Part shown: piece after piece, positions 34,111-43,483 of the stretch
Layout: each line of letters begins with the position of its first letter
Position numbering within the stretch: position 1 is the stretch's first letter
Assembly: GCA_041746105.1 (NCBI GenBank)
Contig: JBGTHP010000025.1
Coordinates: 206,173-270,172 of the forward strand
Source: JBFHRE01 sp041746105
Lineage (GTDB): Bacteria > Actinomycetota > Acidimicrobiia > Spongiisociales > ZC4RG35
Direction of reading: 5' to 3'
Length of the DNA stretch: 64,000 bases
Notes under the pieces: model-generated
Databases searched by the model: none
Seen by the model: the letters and a program-made list of their open reading frames with translations, nothing else
Told to the model about the DNA's origin: nothing
Position numbers and translations under genes: made by a program

Positions 34111-35963
34111 TCACTTTCTTGCGGGTTCGCCCTGCGACCCAGTTGAACGCGATCCTCGCTGCCACCCGGAGAAGGGAAGGCACCACCGCCGTCGAGGTCG
34201 ACGCTCCCACCGCGGACGACATCGCCTCCGGGGCGGACGCGCGGGTTCTGGTGGTCGGAGCGGCGGTTGGCGAGGCCGAACCTGCCTCGTGGGTGGTGAA
34301 CCCCACCGTCGCCATCGAACTCGTCGGCCGCGGTGTTGACGGCTGGCGAATCACGGTTGTCGACGAGGGGACCGCAGAGGAGGTGCTCGATGCCGTTGCC
34401 CGTTCCCGGGCAGCTTTTTTGCGCACCGGCCGTTCCCAGGTCGCTCAGGCCGTATCCAGACTCGACCTCCCCGGCATCACGACGGTTGTTTCGGTCTACT
34501 GCGACGACGTTGATCAGGCACAAGAGGCCGTTGCATCCGGGGCCAAGGATCTTCTGCTTCGAGATTGGGATCTCTCGCAAATCGGGGAGTTGCGCGGCGC
34601 CCTCACAGACCACTCGGTGGTCGAACGAACCGCTTTCCCTCCGGGGGTCGAAATCGATCGGGCCAGGACGGTGCTGCCGAAGGCGATATTCACCGCCTGG
34701 CTCGCCCAGGTCGACGCCGGAGGGCGCGCCCGGCCCAGATATGAATGGGCTCCCGGCAAAGACATTCCGCCACCGGTCCCGACCCATCGCCTGTCCGCAG
34801 CGTGGGAAGACGCAGCGTGGGTCGCTTCTCCGGCGCCGTCGGCTCTGAGCGGGGCAGGGGGACTGCTGCCGATCCTGGAGCGGTCCCTGGGTGGTCAGCG
34901 CCCAACCCGAGCCGAGTTAGAACAGCTCTTTGCGGCATCCGGCGATGCAGTGGACGCCGTCGCATGGACCGCCGATCGCCTCCGTCAAAGGGCGGTCGGT
35001 GATGACGTGAGCTATGTGATCAACCGCAACATCAATTACACCAACATGTGCTATTTCCGCTGCGGTTTCTGCGCGTTCTCCAAAGGTCCTCGGAGCCTGA
35101 ACCTGAGAGGCGACCCCTATCTCATGGGGATCCCGGAGATCGTCTCGTGGGCAAAGGAGGCATGGGATCGAGGGGCGACCGAGGTCACACTCCAAGGCGG
35201 AATCCATCCTGAATTCACCGGCGATTTCTACGTTGGTGTGGTAGAGGCGATCAAAGCCGAATTACCGGAGATGCACATACACGGGTTCACGCCGCTCGAG
35301 ATCTGGCAGGGCGCCGAAACTCTCGGTGTCTCCGTCAGGTCGTTCTTGACCCGCCTTCGCGACGCCGGATTGGGAACACTTCCAGGCACGGCGGCAGAGA
35401 TCCTCGATGACGATGTTCGCGAACATCTATGCCCCGACAAGATCCGAACGTCGCAGTGGGCGGAGGTGATGCTGACCGCACACGAACTCGGACTGAGGGC
35501 TACGGCCACGATCATGTTCGGTCACATCGACCACCATCGTTCTTGGGCGAACCATCTGGAGGCCATTCGGCGGATTCAGCTCGTCCACGGAGGGTTCACC
35601 GAGATGGTGCCTCTTTCGTTCGTCCATATGGGTTCGCCGATATTTTTGCGGGGCCAAGCCCGTCCAGGCCCGACCTGGGACGAGGTGGTCTTGATCCATG
35701 CAATTTCCCGGATTGCATTTGACGGCGTGATCCCCAACATTCAGGCCTCGTGGGTGAAACTCGGTTTGGCTGGAGCGGGCCGGTTGCTCGATGCCGGTTG
35801 CAACGACCTCGGCGGAACACTCATGGGCGAGATCATCACTCGCTCTGCCGGCGCAGAGCATGGGCAGGAGTTGGCTCCCCATGAGTTCGAATCCGCGATC
35901 AGGGCGGCCGGGCGCACCCCGGTCCTGCGCAACACGGTTTATCAGGTACTCGAGCGGAGATGA
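34107..35963 (+). CDS. cofH: CofH subunit of F420 ring synthase with long N-terminal extension
   Basis: 618 residues from GTG 34107. CofH proper starts about residue 256 (LLPILERSLGGQRPTRAELE) and contains NRNINYTNMCYFRCGFCAFS with Cys315, 319 and 322, then TLQGGIHPEF, the HGFTPLEIWQGAE block, GLGTLPGTAAEILDD and MFGHIDHHRSW. It is a radical-SAM enzyme joining tyrosine-derived material to the ribityl-uracil for CofG. Residues 1 to about 255 are not part of normal CofH: an alpha/beta region with TTVVSVYCDDVDQAQEAVAS followed by GAKDLLLRDWD, recalling one unit of a TIM barrel, and no cysteine cluster. The four-base overlap with cofG and single open frame argue that the extension is genuine. Confidence 0.9.
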   Translation: MITFLRVRPATQLNAILAATRRREGTTAVEVDAPTADDIASGADARVLVVGAAVGEAEPASWVVNPTVAIELVGRGVDGWRITVVDEGTAEEVLDAVARSRAAFLRTGRSQVAQAVSRLDLPGITTVVSVYCDDVDQAQEAVASGAKDLLLRDWDLSQIGELRGALTDHSVVERTAFPPGVEIDRARTVLPKAIFTAWLAQVDAGGRARPRYEWAPGKDIPPPVPTHRLSAAWEDAAWVASPAPSALSGAGGLLPILERSLGGQRPTRAELEQLFAASGDAVDAVAWTADRLRQRAVGDDVSYVINRNINYTNMCYFRCGFCAFSKGPRSLNLRGDPYLMGIPEIVSWAKEAWDRGATEVTLQGGIHPEFTGDFYVGVVEAIKAELPEMHIHGFTPLEIWQGAETLGVSVRSFLTRLRDAGLGTLPGTAAEILDDDVREHLCPDKIRTSQWAEVMLTAHELGLRATATIMFGHIDHHRSWANHLEAIRRIQLVHGGFTEMVPLSFVHMGSPIFLRGQARPGPTWDEVVLIHAISRIAFDGVIPNIQASWVKLGLAGAGRLLDAGCNDLGGTLMGEIITRSAGAEHGQELAPHEFESAIRAAGRTPVLRNTVYQVLERR

Positions 35964-35990
35964 TCGATGCGGGGACTGTCGCGGGACGAG

Positions 35991-37196
35991 TTATTTGCCC
36001 CCCGACAGCGGATAACCCGGCCGTCCCCTGGCGATCCAGTCGTCGAATGCGACCCCGGTTCCCACATCATGTCCAACCCCCGAAGACATGATGTAGCGGT
36101 GATGGAGCAGGTCGCAGTACGCCTGAATCGGATCGACCATGTTGTCGAGATTGCGGAGCTTTTCCAACATCGGCTCGAAAGCGGAAATGCGCCAGCGGAT
36201 TGCGGCAACACTCTTGCCGGTCGGTGAGTCGGCGCCCTGAACGGCTTGGAAGTAGTTGAGATCGGCCAGGATCTGTCTTGCCTGGTGTTCGAGCGAATCG
36301 ACCCCGGTCAATTCCTTCAACCGGCTCGAGTGGAACGTCCGGCTGCCGACGTGGAGCCTCACCTTCAATCGAGAGCCGCCGTCAGTGATCGGGATCAGAT
36401 CGATCTCCGAGACATCAAATCCCAGGTCGTTGAGCCGTCGCACCCGATCGGCGATTCGATAACGCTCGTCCGGTTGGATCACATCCTGGGTAGTGAGCTC
36501 TGCCCACAGTGACTCGTAGACGGAGGCGATTGCATCCCCCAGTTCCAGGTCGGCGTCGTCGAGGTCGCCCCCGGCTTCGGCCGCGATGTCGGCCATCCCG
36601 CCGGCCACGTTCATGATCATGATCTCCAAGTCCTCTGCCCGCCGACCATCGCTGATGGTGGACTCCTCGTATATCTCGGCCGTCTCCCCATCCACCATGA
36701 TTGTCTCGATCGCCTCGGCGTCGAAGCGGTACAGGACGTTGCTCAGCGAGCAGTCCCCCCAGAACACCCCAGCCAGGTGAAGCTCAACCAGGAGTTCGGC
36801 GAAGGCGTTGATCATCTGCTGTCGCCTCGGTCCGAACCCTGGCCCGGCCAGCAGCTCCCGATATGAAAACGAGAAGGGTTCATACTCCGTGATCAAGGCG
36901 GCCGACTGTTCGGCATGGGGATCTAGATGGCGTCGCTCGACGATACCCACGGGGCGGACCGCCGACTTACCGAACGCTTCGAGGGCACGTAGGACTTCGT
37001 AGTCCTGGCGAGCCGCCCGGTTCGACAACTCCTTTATGGCATAGATGCCGCGTGGATACTGGAAAAAGCGAACCTGATGCCGCGAAATACCCTTGGGCAG
37101 TTCGATCATGTGTGGCGCTTGCCAGGTGATTATCGAATCGTCCCAAGGAAGGTCGAGAAAGTCGGGGTGCCCCGAACGTATGGTCAACTCCGCCAT
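35991..37196 (-). CDS. DUF4032 kinase-fold protein
   Basis: 401 residues from ATG 37196. The N-terminal half resembles the LPS-kinase/protein-kinase fold: IYAIKELSNRAARQDYEVLR (the ATP-site Lys and a helix), ALITEYEPFSFSYRELL, then LHLAGVFWGDCSLSNVLYRF as the catalytic loop (H-x5-GD-x4-N in style) and IMVDGETAEIYE as the metal loop. The C-terminal half (about 250-401) is the DUF4032-type all-alpha part. Function unknown in the literature I can recall. It lies 29 bases after lhr on the same strand and converges with cofH. Confidence 0.82.
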   Translation of the reverse strand: MAELTIRSGHPDFLDLPWDDSIITWQAPHMIELPKGISRHQVRFFQYPRGIYAIKELSNRAARQDYEVLRALEAFGKSAVRPVGIVERRHLDPHAEQSAALITEYEPFSFSYRELLAGPGFGPRRQQMINAFAELLVELHLAGVFWGDCSLSNVLYRFDAEAIETIMVDGETAEIYEESTISDGRRAEDLEIMIMNVAGGMADIAAEAGGDLDDADLELGDAIASVYESLWAELTTQDVIQPDERYRIADRVRRLNDLGFDVSEIDLIPITDGGSRLKVRLHVGSRTFHSSRLKELTGVDSLEHQARQILADLNYFQAVQGADSPTGKSVAAIRWRISAFEPMLEKLRNLDNMVDPIQAYCDLLHHRYIMSSGVGHDVGTGVAFDDWIARGRPGYPLSGGK

Positions 37197-37225
37197 GGTT
37201 CCATTTTGGCTCGCTCGAACGACGA

Positions 37226-40200
37226 TCAGCGTTTTGCCCTGAGACCTCGATGCCCTGGCACAAAACCGGCCTCCATCAGCGGCCGGTACCAATCCGAGGT
37301 TGCAACCGGTTGACCGTTGACGGTCTCGACCGAGAAGGTGCGGACCAGAGTTGCCTGGTCGTGGAGAACGCGAACGGTGGCGGGCGCGGGATCGGCGAAG
37401 GCATGTAGTCGAGTGCGGTGATGAAAGCAGGCGAGTGCGCCGGCGCTGAGCACGACGCTGGCGCCCGCAGTTCGTGCAAGACGACCCGACTCGACTTTCG
37501 GCCATGAGATGGCGTTTCCGAAAGGGTTCGCCGGATCGGTCGCGGCAAGTAGAAGTGTTGACCCGTGCTGTTCGTTCCTGAGACGATCGACGGCTCCGGG
37601 TAGGGCGAACTGAGCCCCTCCCAACCCTTCGATGAAATAACCTCTGCGGAGCATCCCCCTGTCTTCTAACTGGCTCAGAACCGGATAGATGGCGCTGAAA
37701 CCACCTGGAAGTCGCTCGATTCCCATGGCGGCTCTGGTCAGGACTCCGTGCCGGTCGAGAAGGCTCCTTGCCCAGTCGAGCGTACGCTCGGTATCGTCGG
37801 CCGGCGGCGTGTTCACCATCGCCCAACGGCCTGCGACCCTGGGCGAGAACGTCGAGGACAGGGGACCACGAGCGCGCGCCTGACGCCTCCGACGATCGAC
37901 GAACGCCCGCAACGGCGCCATCGAGTCGTTCGTCAGTTCCCCGGCCCAGACGAGATCCCACAGTGCATCCGAGACGGCCTCTGGGTCGCCGCCGCCGATA
38001 CCCGAATACAGGTCGGAGAAGAACAGTGCCCCACGTCCCCCGAGGTGGCTGCGAATGGCGTCGTGGATGGGCCTCTCCGGACGGGTCGGCTCGAAATCGG
38101 GCAACAAACCGATGTCGCTCCGGCGGGTGATGACGATTCGACCGTCGTTGGGTCCGATCGCTCCCCGGCCGAGCCAGACGAATTCTCCGGACAGGAGCGC
38201 CTCGTCGAGAAGGCTGCCCCCATCTCGCACCCGGCGGCCGAGGATCTCCCGTTCGAAAACGGACGCCGGCATTTCATGTCCGCGAAGGCGCAGGAGGGCA
38301 TCATTGAGCGCACGAACTCCTGAAGGAGGGCGATCGGTCACGCCGTGCCAGGCCGGGAGAAATCGACCGAGTGTGTCTGTTTCAACGGCCTCGACTTCGG
38401 CTCTGAGGGCGGCGAGAGTTCGGCGTTTGAGGCGACGCAGCACCTCACGGTCCACCCACTGGCCGTGTCCGGCGGTGAAGCCACCCTTTATGAGTAGCCC
38501 GTCGGAGGCCAGGCGCTTGAGACAGTCGTTCACCACCCCAATCGGCAAGCCGAGAGAGGTTGCGACCACTTCCGCCTCGAAGGGCGAATGAGTCCGCGCG
38601 AATCTTCCGACGACGTCACCGAGTGGGTCGGAAACGGATTCGAGAAACACAGAGGGAACACCCAGAGGGACCTGGGTTCCGAGAGCATCTCGCAACCGGC
38701 CGGCGTCCTCGACGGCTGCCCAACGATCAACTCCACCAACCCTGACGCCAATCAGCCGCCCGCTGAGCCGCAACTCCTCGATGGCGACCGTCACATCGGT
38801 TTCGACGGTTCTTGCTTCGATCTCGGTGACGGAAAGCGGGCCGATTCGTCGGACGAGGTCGGCGACGCCTTCTATTCCGCTCAACGGTCGCGTCAGGTGT
38901 TGGAGTTCCTCCTCGAGCGCGGAGATGACGGCGGGATCGAGAAGATCTGCCATCTGACCGTCACCCAGGAGCTCGGCCAACAAACCCCGGTCGAGGGTCA
39001 GTGCGCTTGCTCTGCGTTCTGCCAGGGGGGTGTCTGCCTCATACAAGAAGGCAGCGACAAACGCGAACAGAAGGGACGAGGCAAAGGGCGACGCCGAGTT
39101 GGTCTCCACATCGACGAGGCGGATCTGGCGATCGGAGAGTTGGGTCATCAGGTTCGTCAGACCAGGCAGATCGAAGTCGTCCTGCAAGATCTCCCGATAG
39201 GTCTCGAGGACGATGGGAAAGTCTCCAAACTGCCTGGCAACGGCGAGAAGATCGGCCGACCTCCTTCGCTGGAGCCAGAGGGGAGTTCGCTGATTTGGAC
39301 GCCGCCGTGGCAGCAAGAGTGACCGGGCGGCGGCCTCCCGGAACCGGGCGGCGAACAACGACGACTCGGCCATCTGTTCGAGCAACAGGTCGTGGATCTC
39401 GGCAGGGTCCAACAGCAGTTCGGCGGTATCGCTGACCTCGTCGGAATCAGGGAAACGAAACGCGATTCCGTCATCGCTCCAGATCACGTCGATGTCAGAA
39501 CGGCCGCCGCTCAGCCAACGTTGCCGGAGCGCCATCGCCCACGGCGCATGAACCCTGGCGCCGAAGGGAGAAAGGATCACCACCCTCCAGTCCCCGATCT
39601 CGTCTCGAAACCGCTGGACAACGATGGTCTTGTCGCTTGGCAGGACACCGGCGGCCTCCAGTTCCTCATCGAGGTAGGCGCTGAGATTGGATGCCGCCAG
39701 GCGGTCCAATCCGTACCGGTCGATGAGGGTCTTCTCGCGAACCGGCGCCTCGATCGCCGACATCTCCCTGATGAAAGCCCCCAGCCTCTTTCCGGTTTCA
39801 AGCGATCGGCCGAGCGAGTCACCGTGCCAGAAAGGCATTTTGGCGGTGGGATCGCCTGGGGCGGGCGTCACCTCCACCCTGTCTGGGCCGATCGACTGAA
39901 TCCTCCATGCGGTCGAGCCGAGGAGAAAGACATCTCCAACCCTCGACTCATAGACCATTTCTTCATCGAGTTCGCCCACTCTGCTTCCATCGGGCAGCGA
40001 CACCCTGAACAGCCCACGATCGGGAATGGTGCCGGCGTTGGCGATCGCGATCTGACGGGATCCGGGGCGTGCTTCAATGGCGCCCGATTGCCGATCCCAC
40101 ACCAGTCGGGGTCTGAGTTCTGCGAAAAGGTCGGATGGGTAACGCCCGGCGAGCATGTCGAGAGTGGCGTCGAATACCGGCCGGCTCAGTTCGAAGTAGG

Positions 40201-41575
40201 GGGCGGCCCTCCGAGAGGTTTCGTAGAGTTCGTCCGCGGTGGTCGCGTCGAGTGCCGCCATCGCCACCAGCTGTTGGGCGAGTACGTCGAGAGGCGAGTT
40301 GGGCAGAGAGATCGATTCAACGGCTCTCAACCGCATCTCCTCGGCGATGACCGCAGCCACCAAAAGGTCTCCCCGGTATTTTGGGAAGATCTTGGCGACC
40401 GACGTCTTCCCGACGTCGTGACCTGCTCGTCCCACGCGCTGTAGTCCTGAGGCGACACTCGTCGGAGCTTCGATCTGGATGACAAGGTCGACCGTTCCCA
40501 TGTCGATCCCCAGCTCCAGTGTGGATGTGGCGACGACCGCCTTGAGGTCTCCCCGTTTTAATCCCTCCTCGATCGCGAGTCGCTGCGTCCTCGAGACGGA
40601 TCCATGATGGGCACGGGCGATATCGGACCCCGCCAGCTGGTTCAACTCGGCGCAGACCCGTTCTGCGAGCCTCCGGCTGTTGGCAAACACGATCGTCGAG
40701 CGGTGTTCTTCGATGAGAGCGAGGATTCGCGGGTATACCGCCGGCCAGATGGACCGAGACCGGACCGGATCGTCGGGACCTGCCAGCGGATCGAGTGGCG
40801 CAGGTTCGGTCATGTCTTCGATCGGGACGACGATCTCTATGTCAACCGGATGGTCGGCCTTGACGTCCACGATGGTCACGGGGCGCGCCGAGACAGAGCC
40901 GTTACTCTCGACCTCACCCCCTCCAAGGAACATCGCGGTCACTTCGAGTGGACGCTGTGTGGCCGAGAGACCGATACGTTGCGCCGGCCTGGACGTGATC
41001 GATTCGAGTCGCTCGAGCGACAGTGCAAGGTGGGCTCCGCGCTTGGTGCCCGCTACCGCGTGGATCTCGTCGACGATGATCGTCTCAACCGAAGCCAGAA
41101 CTGCTCGGGCCTGAGAGGTCAGGATGAGGAACAGAGACTCCGGCGTAGTGATGAGGACGTCAGGGGGACGTCTCGTCATCTGTCTTCGTTCGTTTTGGGG
41201 AGTATCACCGGTTCGGAGAAATGTCGTGACCTCGTGTGACGGCGCCAGTCCCAGCCGTTCGGAGGCGTGTCTGATGCCTAGGAGTGGCGAGCGCAAGTTG
41301 CGGTCGACGTCGTGGGCGAGCGCTTTGAGAGGAGAAACGTAGAGCACCCTGCAGCGGGAGGCGGTATCCGGAACAGGGGATACGTGCAGGCGGTCTATCG
41401 CCCAGAGGAACGCAGCCAGCGTTTTGCCTGAACCGGTAGGCGCATGAATCAGAGTGTGGGAACCACCGGCAATGGTTTCCCAGCCTTCGACCTGGGCGGG
41501 TGTGGGCTCGGCGAATGCGGCCTCGAACCAGGCACGTGTTGCCGGAGAGAAAAATCTGAGCGAATCGGCGGGCAC
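37226..41575 (-). CDS. lhr: Lhr-type DEAD/DEAH superfamily 2 helicase
   Basis: 1449 residues from GTG 41575, near the usual length of full bacterial Lhr (about 1500). Helicase motifs: IHAPTGSGKTLAAFLW (I), VLYVSPLKALAHDV (Ia), TTPESLFLIL, IVDEIHAVAGTKRGAHLALS (II), GLSATQRPLE (III), IVFANSRRLAE (IV), VATSTLELGIDMG (V) and QRVGRAGHD (VI). Then the winged-helix and Lhr beta-barrel region and the long Lhr C-terminal part. Mycobacterial Lhr is a 3'-to-5' ssDNA translocase that unwinds RNA:DNA hybrids and is induced by mitomycin C. No LexA box was seen before this copy. Confidence 0.93.
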   Translation of the reverse strand: MPADSLRFFSPATRAWFEAAFAEPTPAQVEGWETIAGGSHTLIHAPTGSGKTLAAFLWAIDRLHVSPVPDTASRCRVLYVSPLKALAHDVDRNLRSPLLGIRHASERLGLAPSHEVTTFLRTGDTPQNERRQMTRRPPDVLITTPESLFLILTSQARAVLASVETIIVDEIHAVAGTKRGAHLALSLERLESITSRPAQRIGLSATQRPLEVTAMFLGGGEVESNGSVSARPVTIVDVKADHPVDIEIVVPIEDMTEPAPLDPLAGPDDPVRSRSIWPAVYPRILALIEEHRSTIVFANSRRLAERVCAELNQLAGSDIARAHHGSVSRTQRLAIEEGLKRGDLKAVVATSTLELGIDMGTVDLVIQIEAPTSVASGLQRVGRAGHDVGKTSVAKIFPKYRGDLLVAAVIAEEMRLRAVESISLPNSPLDVLAQQLVAMAALDATTADELYETSRRAAPYFELSRPVFDATLDMLAGRYPSDLFAELRPRLVWDRQSGAIEARPGSRQIAIANAGTIPDRGLFRVSLPDGSRVGELDEEMVYESRVGDVFLLGSTAWRIQSIGPDRVEVTPAPGDPTAKMPFWHGDSLGRSLETGKRLGAFIREMSAIEAPVREKTLIDRYGLDRLAASNLSAYLDEELEAAGVLPSDKTIVVQRFRDEIGDWRVVILSPFGARVHAPWAMALRQRWLSGGRSDIDVIWSDDGIAFRFPDSDEVSDTAELLLDPAEIHDLLLEQMAESSLFAARFREAAARSLLLPRRRPNQRTPLWLQRRRSADLLAVARQFGDFPIVLETYREILQDDFDLPGLTNLMTQLSDRQIRLVDVETNSASPFASSLLFAFVAAFLYEADTPLAERRASALTLDRGLLAELLGDGQMADLLDPAVISALEEELQHLTRPLSGIEGVADLVRRIGPLSVTEIEARTVETDVTVAIEELRLSGRLIGVRVGGVDRWAAVEDAGRLRDALGTQVPLGVPSVFLESVSDPLGDVVGRFARTHSPFEAEVVATSLGLPIGVVNDCLKRLASDGLLIKGGFTAGHGQWVDREVLRRLKRRTLAALRAEVEAVETDTLGRFLPAWHGVTDRPPSGVRALNDALLRLRGHEMPASVFEREILGRRVRDGGSLLDEALLSGEFVWLGRGAIGPNDGRIVITRRSDIGLLPDFEPTRPERPIHDAIRSHLGGRGALFFSDLYSGIGGGDPEAVSDALWDLVWAGELTNDSMAPLRAFVDRRRRQARARGPLSSTFSPRVAGRWAMVNTPPADDTERTLDWARSLLDRHGVLTRAAMGIERLPGGFSAIYPVLSQLEDRGMLRRGYFIEGLGGAQFALPGAVDRLRNEQHGSTLLLAATDPANPFGNAISWPKVESGRLARTAGASVVLSAGALACFHHRTRLHAFADPAPATVRVLHDQATLVRTFSVETVNGQPVATSDWYRPLMEAGFVPGHRGLRAKR

Positions 41576-41647
41576 CGCGTCACTGTAGGTAAACCCAGTG
41601 TCATAAATCCCCGGGCGGGGGGGCTGGGTCGCCTCAGCGATCCAGGC

Positions 41648-42226
41648 TCATCCTGCGGTTCGGGAGCTCACCTTTGCGCTCAATCCGATTGCGTTCGTGT
41701 CGACCAGATCGGCGAAGACGGCGGCCAGATCGGGGTCGAACTGTGAGCCGGCGTGTTTGTCGATTTCTGAAAGCGCGTATTCGACCGGAAGAGCCGGCTG
41801 ATATGACCGATGGCTGGTGATGGCGTCGAAAGCGTCGGCTATCAGCACGATCCTGGCCAGCAACGGGATCCGCTCGCCCTTCAATCCGAGTGGATAACCG
41901 CCTCCGTCAAATCGCTCGTGGTGATAGAGAATCGCCTCCGACACTGCACGGTCAAACCTGTCGACGGTCATCGCAAAACCATATTCGGGATGGCGCCGCA
42001 TGTGGGAGATCTCGTCGTCGACGAGCGGTCCTGGTTTGGAGAGAATCTCAGGGTCGACGTGGATCTTGCCGACGTCGTGGAGGACACCGACGGTGGTCAG
42101 GTGGTTGAGGTCGATCTGGTCCAGACCGATCGCGGTGCCAATGGCGGTGGCGACCCGGCTCACGCGGTGTACGTGACCGTAGAGGTCTTCGACCATCCCC
42201 TCCATCGCTTCGATCAAAGGATCCAT
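41648..42226 (-). CDS. Stand-alone HD-GYP domain protein
   Basis: 192 residues, HD-GYP domain with no attached sensor. HDVGKIHV (HD pair), SHMRRHPEYGF, LYHHERFDGGGYPLGLKGER (the HHExxDGxGYP signature) and IVLIADAFDAITSHRSYQPA. The full metal-ligand set suggests an active cyclic-di-GMP phosphodiesterase, though some members act on other cyclic nucleotides. Two exact DnaA boxes and an inverted repeat lie in the upstream gap. It precedes lhr by 72 bases on the same strand. Confidence 0.88.
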   Translation of the reverse strand: MDPLIEAMEGMVEDLYGHVHRVSRVATAIGTAIGLDQIDLNHLTTVGVLHDVGKIHVDPEILSKPGPLVDDEISHMRRHPEYGFAMTVDRFDRAVSEAILYHHERFDGGGYPLGLKGERIPLLARIVLIADAFDAITSHRSYQPALPVEYALSEIDKHAGSQFDPDLAAVFADLVDTNAIGLSAKVSSRTAG

Positions 42227-42249
42227 TGGCTCAGCGCTCCTCGTGGCTT

Positions 42250-42269
42250 GTCCGTTCCCTGTAACGGAC
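42250..42269. promoter_or_regulatory. Inverted repeat upstream of the HD-GYP gene
   Basis: GTCCGTT (42250-42256), six-base loop, AACGGAC (42263-42269): perfect 7-base arms, 24 bases before the HD-GYP start. Too AT-mixed and without a U tract for a convincing terminator; an operator is possible. Confidence 0.4.
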
Positions 42270-42296
42270 CCAACGTCACATCATGGCGCGACGCAG

Positions 42297-42360
42297 TTAT
42301 CCACACCATGGGTCCGAAGTACCACTTTCTACACAGGAGTTGTCCACAGGTTGTGGATTT
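42297..42360 (+). promoter_or_regulatory. DnaA box cluster
   Basis: TTATCCACA (42297-42305) is the exact DnaA consensus and TTGTCCACA (42340-42348) is the exact form favoured in high-GC actinobacteria, both on the plus strand. A third, weaker site AAATCCACA (7 of 9) lies at 42352-42360 on the minus strand. All are in the 150-base gap between the crotonase stop and the HD-GYP start, about 70-130 bases upstream of the latter. This could be a DnaA-regulated promoter or a DnaA-titrating site; there is no other sign of a replication origin here. Confidence 0.65.
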
Positions 42361-42376
42361 CGACGGATCGGCCATT

Positions 42377-43171
42377 TCAAGTGGTCGGCTTCCAGAGGCG
42401 CTCGGCAAACTCGGTGACGGCTCGGCGGTGAGCGTCGGTGGTGTGGGCTATCGCCTGATAGGCCGCCGTCATGTCCAGGAACGGTCCCAGTTCGAGGGAG
42501 CGGGCATGCCGCATGAGCCGTTTCGTGAGACGTACCGAGTGGGCAGGTTTTGCGGCGATCGTCATGGCCAGCTCCATCGAGGCCACCAACAAATCCTCTG
42601 GCGGATGGATTGAGAGGACCAAACCCAGATCGAGAGCTTCTGTGGAGTCGAGGGTGCGACCGGTGAAGGCGAGGTCGGCCGCCCGTTGCCAGCCGAGGAC
42701 CCTCGTCAACAGCCAGGCACCACCATCGCCGGGGAGGATCCCGAGGTCGACGAAGGTATGGGTGAAGGTGGCCTTGGTTGCCGCGAGCCTCAGGTCACAG
42801 CCGAGAGCGAGATCGAATCCGGCACCGACCGCTGGTCCGTTGACCGCGGCGATCAAAACCAGATCGGTGGCGGCGATGGTGCTCGTCAGTCGCTGGATAC
42901 CCTGGCGGTACGACTCGGCTATCGATTCGGCGTCGCCGGCGAACATTCCCTTTTTCTCGACCATGTCCTTGATGTTTCCGCCGGCGCTGAAGGCAGTGCC
43001 CTGGCCGGTGATCACCAAAACCGTGGTCGCCGGATCGGATTCGGCCTCCGCGACGGCAGAGATGATCTCATCGATCATCGACAGATCGGTGATTGCGTTA
43101 CGGACCTCGGGGCGGGCCATGGTCAGTCGGCCAACGCCGGAATCGATCGAGAACTCGGTACTGGTTCTCAT
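42377..43171 (-). CDS. Enoyl-CoA hydratase/isomerase family protein
   Basis: 264 residues, crotonase fold: LTMARPEVRNAIT, FSAGGNIKDM (oxyanion hole), LIAAVNGPAVGAGFDLALGC and HTFVDLGILPGDGGAWLLTR. The usual hydratase Glu positions read DMVEKKG and FVDLGILPGD (Asp in the second), as in several acyl-CoA isomerase-like paralogues. Start ATG overlaps the stop of the 43168 gene as ATGA. Different from the crotonase at 9787. Confidence 0.85.
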   Translation of the reverse strand: MRTSTEFSIDSGVGRLTMARPEVRNAITDLSMIDEIISAVAEAESDPATTVLVITGQGTAFSAGGNIKDMVEKKGMFAGDAESIAESYRQGIQRLTSTIAATDLVLIAAVNGPAVGAGFDLALGCDLRLAATKATFTHTFVDLGILPGDGGAWLLTRVLGWQRAADLAFTGRTLDSTEALDLGLVLSIHPPEDLLVASMELAMTIAAKPAHSVRLTKRLMRHARSLELGPFLDMTAAYQAIAHTTDAHRRAVTEFAERLWKPTT

Positions 43172-43464
43172 CGCGCCGGCTCGCCGAACCCTCGAGCCAA
43201 TTTCGGATCGATCGGGCGAGTGGTGTCCCCGCCGGCTTTGAGGGCCGACCCAACGATGATCGACTGCACAAGCGTCAGGAGGTCACCGGCGTCGTGTTCG
43301 CCGGACCCGACAACCGATGGCGCATCCGCGGTGTCGCCCAAGATTTCGATCGTCACGGCGTCAAATCCCGCCTCGGCCGAGGTGCGCATGTCTGCGCGGG
43401 CGATGTCTTCGTCGGTGGAGCCTAGAAAACCGGGTGATCCGGCGAGGGGACCGATATTGATCAT
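43168..43464 (-). CDS. Small hypothetical protein
   Basis: 98 residues from ATG 43464, overlapping the crotonase start by four bases. Segments: INIGPLAGSPGFLGSTDEDI, DAVTIEILGDTADAP and LLTLVQSIIVGSALKAGGDT. Acidic, soluble, no family recognised. The coupled overlap with the crotonase supports expression, but no clear ribosome site precedes it. Confidence 0.5.
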   Translation of the reverse strand: MINIGPLAGSPGFLGSTDEDIARADMRTSAEAGFDAVTIEILGDTADAPSVVGSGEHDAGDLLTLVQSIIVGSALKAGGDTTRPIDPKLARGFGEPAR

Positions 43465-43483
43465 CCCGATGAGTCGGGGGAGG

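Noticed and set aside
37197..37961. Long upstream extension of the DUF4032 frame
   Set aside because: Lies antisense-free but inside the lhr 3' coding region in another frame; Arg/Ser-rich, and the family starts at ATG 37196.
41589..41616. GTAAACC followed after 16 bases by CGGGC, a possible third ECF promoter
   Set aside because: The -10 block does not match CGAGT, the upstream CGA is missing and no plus-strand gene follows.
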